From Comamonadaceae bacterium 2PF (lineage in GTDB: Bacteria > Pseudomonadota > Gammaproteobacteria > Burkholderiales > Burkholderiaceae_C), in contig SCMV01000036.1 in the NCBI GenBank assembly GCA_005502875.1, positions 1 through 39,433 on the forward strand: a stretch of 39,433 nt of DNA, written 5' to 3'. The position numbers and the translations under genes were made by a program. Position 1 is the stretch's first letter; each line of letters opens with the position of its first letter. Under the pieces are notes generated by a model, which searched no databases, was not told the origin of the DNA, and was given only the letters and a program-made list of their open reading frames with translations. Shown here one piece after another: positions 34,492 to 39,433 of this stretch.

Positions 34492-35049
34492 TCAGGCTGC
34501 GGCCAGCAGGGCAGCCGTGTCGAACACGCTGCTCATCGGGGGCAGGTTCATGATCATCGGGGCCGGGGCGTTCTTGGAGACCTTCACCGGCTTGACGTTG
34601 GCGTCGTTCTGGGCGACTTCGGCCTTGTCCCAGTTGCCGGCCGACTCCTTGCCCGACACGGCGATCGAGTAGAAGACGCGGAAGGGGATCTTGCGCTCGC
34701 CCCAGAAATCGGCCGCGTCGCGGAAGGCGTCAAGCAGCTGCTCGCGCGTTTCGCGGTCGACGTTGCCGCCGGGGATCAGCTCCAGCACCACGACGAAACC
34801 GGGTTGCGGACCCGACTTGTGCACCATGTCCGTGATGCAGTCGTACAGGGCGTCCAGGTTCTTGCCGAAGTGGTCCGGGAACAGGAAGTCACGCGCGATG
34901 ATGTCCAGCACGTCCTGCTTGTCCCGGGCGCCGCCCAGGTTGGTGTACAGGAAATGGTGGCCTGCGGCGTTGGCAGCCTGTTGCAAGTCTTCCGGGCGGT
35001 AGGCGCGGATGGATTGAACGATGTTGGGTCGAACGGATTGCAACAACAT
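34492..35049 (-). CDS. Barstar family RNase inhibitor
   Basis: A 185-residue cytoplasmic protein with the barstar fold signature: IIARDFLFPDHFGKNLDALY followed by DCITDM, the helix that plugs the active site of barnase-type RNases. It also has the central strand FVVVLELIPG and the final strand IPFRVFYSIA. The last 60 or so residues (SGKESAGNWDKAEVAQ ... DTAALLAAA) extend beyond the roughly 90-residue classical barstar and are of unknown use. It is 110 bp downstream of a barnase-like RNase gene on the same strand, so it is very likely the matching immunity protein, made to protect the cell before the enzyme is exported. Confidence 0.88.
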   Translation of the reverse strand: MLLQSVRPNIVQSIRAYRPEDLQQAANAAGHHFLYTNLGGARDKQDVLDIIARDFLFPDHFGKNLDALYDCITDMVHKSGPQPGFVVVLELIPGGNVDRETREQLLDAFRDAADFWGERKIPFRVFYSIAVSGKESAGNWDKAEVAQNDANVKPVKVSKNAPAPMIMNLPPMSSVFDTAALLAAA

Positions 35050-35159
35050 GATCGCTTGGGGCCCGTGGTGCGTCGAGGGTTCTCGGCGTCCGGTCGGGCT
35101 GTGTGAGGGTCAGAGAAAGAGCGTGGGCTTCGGGGCTGGTTCGGGCCCGTCAGCGAAGG

Positions 35160-35609
35160 TCAGCGGCGGGGGTCGATCTGCTTGAAGCTTGCATAGTGAT
35201 CCCGCGTGTAGAAACAAGTTTCAGGTTGTTGGACTTCTTTACCTCCGCAGACGATGCGTCGTGCACCACGATCGCGTTCGCCAGGCGTTGGCACGGTGTA
35301 TTCACGATAGAAGCCGCGTGGCCGACGTGGCAGCAGGCGTTCCCGGTTGCCGAAGACCGACCCGTCCTTGCTGTAGCGGAACGGACCCCCTTCGTGGATG
35401 CGCCGGTGGACATCCTGTGCCTGCACGGGCAGCTCGCTCAAGGCAATGACCTGACTTCGCTGCGCCGCCTGGGTTTCGGCATCACCTTGGCGGGTGAATG
35501 CCTGGGCCGGAGGCGCCGCCAGCACGACCAGCGATGTCGCCAGGGCCAGCGTGAAGTTGCGAAGGGCAGTTCGGGTCAAGGTTTGAACGAACCGGTGTTT
35601 TTTCAGCAC
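35160..35609 (-). CDS. Secreted barnase-like (N1/T1 family) guanyl-specific ribonuclease
   Basis: A 149-residue exported RNase. The signal peptide RNFTLALATSLVVLAAPPAQ ends at AQA-F. The mature enzyme shows the bacterial N1/T1 pattern: VHRRIHEGGPFRYSKDGSVF, NRERLLP, FYREYTVPTPGERDRGARRI (catalytic Glu of EYTV and the Arg of RRI) and YTRDHYASF (catalytic His). Two cysteines (IVCGG, ETCFY) may form a disulfide, as in RNase Sa types. The GTG at 35609 is my choice of start; the frame is open to a TTG at 35705, but that region contains the terminator of the upstream malic enzyme gene. It is paired with barstar downstream. The RNase may act on competitors or on RNA outside the cell. Confidence 0.88.
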   Translation of the reverse strand: MLKKHRFVQTLTRTALRNFTLALATSLVVLAAPPAQAFTRQGDAETQAAQRSQVIALSELPVQAQDVHRRIHEGGPFRYSKDGSVFGNRERLLPRRPRGFYREYTVPTPGERDRGARRIVCGGKEVQQPETCFYTRDHYASFKQIDPRR

Positions 35610-35662
35610 TGCAGCTTCTTCGTTAAAGGCGGTATGGTAGAGAAAGAGCCCAAAAAGCTCAA

Positions 35663-35696
35663 GGCCCCAGCCCCGGGGAAAGCGGGTACTGGGGCC
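35663..35696 (-). terminator. Probable terminator of maeB
   Basis: GGCCCCAG and CTGGGGCC form an 8-bp perfect stem, with further C/G pairing inside; on the minus strand TTGAGCTTTTTGGG follows. It lies about 80 bp past the maeB stop and before the RNase gene. Confidence 0.7.
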
Positions 35697-35774
35697 GTTT
35701 GACAAGCTTGCCTGACCTGTGTCAGGGGCCTGCGTTGGGCGTTTGGCGCTGCTGCAGCGCGGTTTTGTGCGGTT

Positions 35775-38069
35775 TCAGCGCAGCGCGTTGGCGTCCGCCA
35801 CCGTCATCGCCGTCATGTTGACGATGCGGCGCACCGTGGCCGAGGGCGTCAGGATGCACACCGGCTTGGCCGCGCCCAGCAGCACGGGCCCCAGGGCGAT
35901 GTTGTTGCCCGCGGCCACCTTCAGCAGGTTGTACGAGATGTTGGCGGCGTCGATGTTCGGGCACACCAGCAGGTTCGCCTCGCCCGTCAAGGTGCTGCGC
36001 GGCATCAGCTGCTGGCGGTAGGCGGCGTCCAGGGCGGTGTCGCCGTGCATTTCGCCGTCGATCTCCAGCCAGGGGGCCTGCTGCTGGATCAGGGCCAGGG
36101 CCTCGCGCATCTTCACGGCCGAGGGGTGGTTGCTCGATCCGAAATTCGAGTGCGACAGCAGCGCCGCCTTGGGGCGCTGGCCGAAACGCATCATTTCCTC
36201 GGCGGCCATGATGGTGATCTCGGCGAGCTGCTCGGCCGTCGGCTCGTGGTTGATGTGGGTGTCGAGGATGTTGACGGTGCGACCCGGCAGGATCAGGCCG
36301 GTCATGGCGGCGTAGGTTTTCACGCCCTGGCGGCGGCCGATGACCTGGTCGATGTAGTGCAGGTGCAGGGCGGTGTTGCCCCAGGTGCCGCAGATCAGGC
36401 CGTCGGCGTCGCCCTTGTGCACCAGCATGGCGCCGATCAGGGTCAGGCGGCGGCGCATCTCGATCTTGGCCATCTGCTCGGTCACGCCCTTGCGCTCGGT
36501 CAGGCGGTGGTAGGTCTGCCAGTAGTCGCGGTAGCGCGGGTCGTTTTCGGTGCTGACCAGGTCGATGTCGACGCCGGGGCGCAGGCGCAGGCCGAAGCGC
36601 TCGATGCGCTGCTCGATGACGCCGGGGCGGCCGATCAGGATCGGGCGGGCGATGCCCTCGTCGACCAGGATCTGGGCGGCGCGCATCACGCCTTCGTTTT
36701 CACCTTCGGCGTAGGCGATGCGCTTGTTCTTGGCGCGCTTGGCCACGCTGAAGATGGGCTTCATCGTGTGGCCGGAGGCGTAGACGAAGCTCTGCAGGCG
36801 CTCGGTGTAGGCGACGAAGTCGGTGACCGGGCGGGTGGCCACGCCGGAGGCCGCCGCCGCCATGGCCACGGCCGGCGCGATCTTGATCATCAGGCGCGGG
36901 TCGAACGGCTTGGGGATCAGGTATTCGGGGCCGAAGCTGAGGTTGGCGCCCACGTAGGCGGCGGCCACGACGTCGCTCTGCTCGGCCTGGGCCAGCTCGG
37001 CGATGGCGTGCACGGCCGCGATTTCCATCTCATCGGTGATGGTGGTCGCGCCCGAGTCGAGTGCGCCGCGGAAGATGTACGGGAAGCACAGGACGTTGTT
37101 GACCTGGTTCGGGTAGTCGGTGCGGCCGGTGGCCATGATGGCGTCGTCGCGCACGGCCTTGACCTCTTCGGGCAGGATCTCGGGCGTGGGGTTGGCCAGG
37201 GCGAAGATGATGGGCTTGGCGGCCATCTTGGCGACCATCTCGGGCTTGAGCACGCCGCCGGCGGACAGGCCCAGGAAGATGTCGGCGCCTTCGATGGCCT
37301 CGGACAGCTTGCGCTGATCCGTCTTCTGGGCGAACTGGGCCTTGTCGGGGTCCATCAGCTCGACGCGACCTTCGTAGACGAGGCCGGCCAGGTCGGTGAC
37401 CCAGATGTTTTCACGCGGGATGCCGAGCTTGACCAGCAGCTGCAGGCAGGCCAAGGCCGCCGCGCCCGCACCGGACGTGACCAATTTCACGTTCTTGATG
37501 TCTTTGCCGACGACCTTGAGGCCGTTCATCAGGGCCGCGCCCACCACGATGGCGGTGCCGTGCTGGTCGTCGTGGAAGACGGGGATCTTCATGCGCTCGC
37601 GCAGCTTGCGCTCGACGTAGAAGCAGTCGGGGGCCTTGATGTCTTCGAGGTTGATGCCGCCAAAGGTCGGCTCCAGGCTGGCGATGATCTCGACCAGCTT
37701 GTCCGGGTCCTTCTCGTTGATCTCGATGTCGAACACATCGATGTCGGAGAACTTCTTGAACAGGACGGCCTTGCCTTCCATCACGGGCTTGGCGGCCAGC
37801 GGGCCGATGTCGCCCAGGCCCAGCACGGCGGTGCCGTTGGTGATGACGGCCACCAGGTTGCCGCGGCTGGTGTACTTGAAGGCGTTGGCCGGGTTCTCGA
37901 CGATTTCTTCGCAGGGGGCGGCCACGCCGGGCGAGTAGGCCAGGGCCAGGTCACGCTGGTTGGTGAGCTGCTTGGTGGCGCTGATGGCCAGTTTGCCGGG
38001 GGTCGGGTACTCGTGGTACTCGAGGGCGGCTTTCTTGAGCTCGGCGCGTTTTTCTTCAGGGGTGGTCAT
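35775..38069 (-). CDS. maeB: NADP-dependent malic enzyme with C-terminal phosphotransacetylase-like domain
   Basis: Oxidatively decarboxylates malate to pyruvate, giving NADPH. The 764-residue length is that of MaeB-type hybrid enzymes. The malic domain covers about residues 1-420: [14 protein letters not shown] (catalytic Tyr region), [20 protein letters not shown] and [12 protein letters not shown] (metal-binding Asp), and the NAD(P) site [13 protein letters not shown]. From about 430 the protein resembles phosphate acetyltransferase ([52 protein letters not shown]); in relatives this part is not catalytic but binds acetyl-CoA as a regulator. The start is the ATG at 38069, which gives the expected [20 protein letters not shown]. 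Confidence 0.97.
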   Translation of the reverse strand: MTTPEEKRAELKKAALEYHEYPTPGKLAISATKQLTNQRDLALAYSPGVAAPCEEIVENPANAFKYTSRGNLVAVITNGTAVLGLGDIGPLAAKPVMEGKAVLFKKFSDIDVFDIEINEKDPDKLVEIIASLEPTFGGINLEDIKAPDCFYVERKLRERMKIPVFHDDQHGTAIVVGAALMNGLKVVGKDIKNVKLVTSGAGAAALACLQLLVKLGIPRENIWVTDLAGLVYEGRVELMDPDKAQFAQKTDQRKLSEAIEGADIFLGLSAGGVLKPEMVAKMAAKPIIFALANPTPEILPEEVKAVRDDAIMATGRTDYPNQVNNVLCFPYIFRGALDSGATTITDEMEIAAVHAIAELAQAEQSDVVAAAYVGANLSFGPEYLIPKPFDPRLMIKIAPAVAMAAAASGVATRPVTDFVAYTERLQSFVYASGHTMKPIFSVAKRAKNKRIAYAEGENEGVMRAAQILVDEGIARPILIGRPGVIEQRIERFGLRLRPGVDIDLVSTENDPRYRDYWQTYHRLTERKGVTEQMAKIEMRRRLTLIGAMLVHKGDADGLICGTWGNTALHLHYIDQVIGRRQGVKTYAAMTGLILPGRTVNILDTHINHEPTAEQLAEITIMAAEEMMRFGQRPKAALLSHSNFGSSNHPSAVKMREALALIQQQAPWLEIDGEMHGDTALDAAYRQQLMPRSTLTGEANLLVCPNIDAANISYNLLKVAAGNNIALGPVLLGAAKPVCILTPSATVRRIVNMTAMTVADANALR

Positions 38070-38157
38070 GTTCTGCGGCCTTCAAGGGCTGACGGGGTTG
38101 GCCGAGGGGTCAGGTTGACCGGTCGGGCCAGGGGGGCGCGGGCGCGCGATGGGGTCC

Positions 38158-38163
38158 ATTCTA
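38158..38163 (-). promoter_or_regulatory. Possible -10 box of maeB
   Basis: Minus strand TAGAAT (5 of 6 to TATAAT), 89 bp before the maeB start. I cannot find a matching -35 at the right spacing, so this is tentative. Confidence 0.3.
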
Positions 38164-38215
38164 GGAACTTCGCATGGCCTGGGCGTGCGGATGTCCGCAA
38201 CGACCGGGGTCTGTG

Positions 38216-39433
38216 TCAGAACAGTTCCTCGCGTTGGAGGCCGTTTTCGCGTTGCCAGCCCACGGCCACGTGCCAGCTGCCATCGGCGCCTTGCCGGGTT
38301 TCGAGCAGCGCGATGCCATCGCCCGGGGGCGCGAAATCGGTCTCCACGCGGCAGTGAAAGTGCTCCAGCCGGCCCTCGTGGCGGTCGGTGAAGGTGAAGG
38401 CATCGTGCACGTGGAAGTCGTGCGGGCGGCTGTTGGCGAAGGGGTAGGGCGCGTACAGGGCCGAGCTGTGCACCGAGTGGGCCAGCACCTCGCGCTCGGG
38501 GCCGTCGCCCTCGCGGCGGATGCGCACGCGGGCGATGCACGAGAGGTGCTCGTCACCCGAGAGGAAGACGACGTGGCGGGCCTGCGTGCGGCACAGGTGG
38601 GCGAGCAAGGCGTGCAGGCTGCGCGGGTAGGCCTCCCAGGCGTCGGCCAGGGCTGCGCTGGCCGGGTGCAGGGTGTCGGAAAGCAGTCGGCGCGGCAGCA
38701 GGATGGAGGGGCTGGCGACGAAGGTGGGGCGATCGTCGGGGCCGTGGTGGGCGAGCCAGTGCAGCAGGCAAGCCCACTGTGCGCGGCCCATGATGTGCGC
38801 CTGCTCGAAGCGGGCGATGGCGCGGGGTTCGCGCTGCGTGCGCGTGTCGGTCACGAAAAAGGGCAGGCCACGGTGGGCGAAGGCGTACCACAGGCGAGCC
38901 GGTCGCGAGGTGGGGTCGCGAGGGTCGACGGGGTGGCGCACCGGTTGTGCGAACCGCTGGTGCTGCCGGTAGGCGCGCAGGCCGTCGGTGCGGCGCTGGC
39001 GGTTGTCGCGCCAGGGGGCATCGGCGGGGCGGTGGTCGCCGTCCTGCCAGCTCCAGTTGTCGAGGATTTCGTGGTCGTCGATGAGGGTGTGCACGGGCAC
39101 GCCGGCGAGCGCCTGGCGCAGCAGCGCTTGCGAGAGCATGGCCTGGTGGGGCTGGTGGAAGCGGCCGCTGACGGTGTGTGGGTCGAAGAGGCCGGCGGTG
39201 GCGTCGGTGTAGACCTGGTCGCCCGAGAGGATGGCGAGCTCCAGCGGCGGGTGGCCGGCCTGGGCGCGCCATTGACGCAGGCGTTGCCAGACCTGGTCGG
39301 GTGGGCCGGCCTGCCAGCCGGGGCCGGGCGGCGTGCGCTCGGCCAGGCAGCCGGGGTAGAGGCAGCTGCCCAGGGCGAGCACCCAGGCTGCGGCCGAGGG
39401 CTGGGGGGTGGCGGCGGGTGGCGATGTTGGGGC
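38216..39433 (-). CDS. PhoD-like metallophosphoesterase (partial, runs off the window)
   Basis: At least 405 residues are visible, and the frame is still open at the window edge, so the N-terminus is missing or uncertain; a GTG at 39382 is the first in-frame start codon inside. Motifs of the PhoD/alkaline phosphatase D-type calcineurin-like fold are visible: ALGSCLYPG, LAILSGDQVYTDATAG (metal-binding Asp), VHTLIDDHEILDNWSW (Asp-Asp-His), FVTDTRTQRE and VVFLSGDEHLSCIARV with the final His. Relatives are phosphodiesterases or phosphatases, often exported, but no signal peptide can be judged here. The substrate is unknown. The gene lies upstream of maeB on the same strand with a 146-bp gap. Confidence 0.85.
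   Translation of the reverse strand, partial: APTSPPAATPQPSAAAWVLALGSCLYPGCLAERTPPGPGWQAGPPDQVWQRLRQWRAQAGHPPLELAILSGDQVYTDATAGLFDPHTVSGRFHQPHQAMLSQALLRQALAGVPVHTLIDDHEILDNWSWQDGDHRPADAPWRDNRQRRTDGLRAYRQHQRFAQPVRHPVDPRDPTSRPARLWYAFAHRGLPFFVTDTRTQREPRAIARFEQAHIMGRAQWACLLHWLAHHGPDDRPTFVASPSILLPRRLLSDTLHPASAALADAWEAYPRSLHALLAHLCRTQARHVVFLSGDEHLSCIARVRIRREGDGPEREVLAHSVHSSALYAPYPFANSRPHDFHVHDAFTFTDRHEGRLEHFHCRVETDFAPPGDGIALLETRQGADGSWHVAVGWQRENGLQREELF

Noticed and set aside
36045-38357. A 770-codon open frame antisense to maeB
   Set aside because: It is the GC-rich complementary frame of maeB, rich in Gly, Asp, His and Val with no domain; maeB itself is certain.

Overview
The window looks like chromosomal DNA from a GC-rich betaproteobacterium of the order Burkholderiales, in or near the Rubrivivax/Leptothrix/Aquabacterium group or the Comamonadaceae. 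The signs are the metK and ahcY-tlyA-metF gene sets, a betaproteobacterial-type S-adenosylhomocysteine (SAH) riboswitch, a MaeB-type malic enzyme, a complex-I NDUFA9-like gene and five proteins with C-terminal PEP-CTERM sorting signals. I see no rRNA, tRNA, CRISPR array, transposase or integrase.

Layout. (1) 1-1.7 kb: metK with its terminator. (2) 1.7-7.1 kb: a two-gene minus-strand operon of lower GC, an AAA ATPase/DUF4143 gene followed by a 1359-residue NACHT-like NTPase with a probable C-terminal nuclease fold. A 24-bp perfect palindrome sits just before the first start codon. This is the best candidate for an undescribed, possibly anti-phage, system. (3) 7.2-14.2 kb: chemoreceptor, PEP-CTERM protein, HD-GYP phosphodiesterase, PfkB sugar kinase, second PEP-CTERM protein, GntR/HutC regulator. 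(4) 14.27-21.28 kb: a probable inserted block bounded by two 74-bp direct repeats that are the 3' end of prfC. It holds a PEP-CTERM gene and a LuxR-type regulator that share an operator-like site, then three genes of unknown function: a lipoprotein, a fragment of its paralogue, and a cysteine-rich tandem-repeat secreted protein. (5) 21.2-25 kb: intact prfC, fourth PEP-CTERM gene, GGDEF diguanylate cyclase. (6) 25-28.4 kb: SAH riboswitch and the ahcY-tlyA-metF operon. (7) 28.4-39.4 kb: ompW, fifth PEP-CTERM gene, 5-formyl-THF cyclo-ligase, soluble lytic transglycosylase, NDUFA9-like protein, a barnase-like RNase with barstar, malic enzyme, and a PhoD-like phosphoesterase cut by the window end.

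How the genes fit together. metK, ahcY and metF, with the cyclo-ligase, serve the S-adenosylmethionine/one-carbon cycle. The riboswitch should turn on SAH recycling when SAH accumulates. Two PEP-CTERM genes are each divergent from a cyclic-di-GMP enzyme (one phosphodiesterase, one cyclase), and two share an upstream motif at identical spacing. That fits a surface or exopolysaccharide programme whose exosortase lies outside the window. Start sites were moved downstream from the longest open frame where a Shine-Dalgarno sequence, signal peptide or terminator position argued for it.
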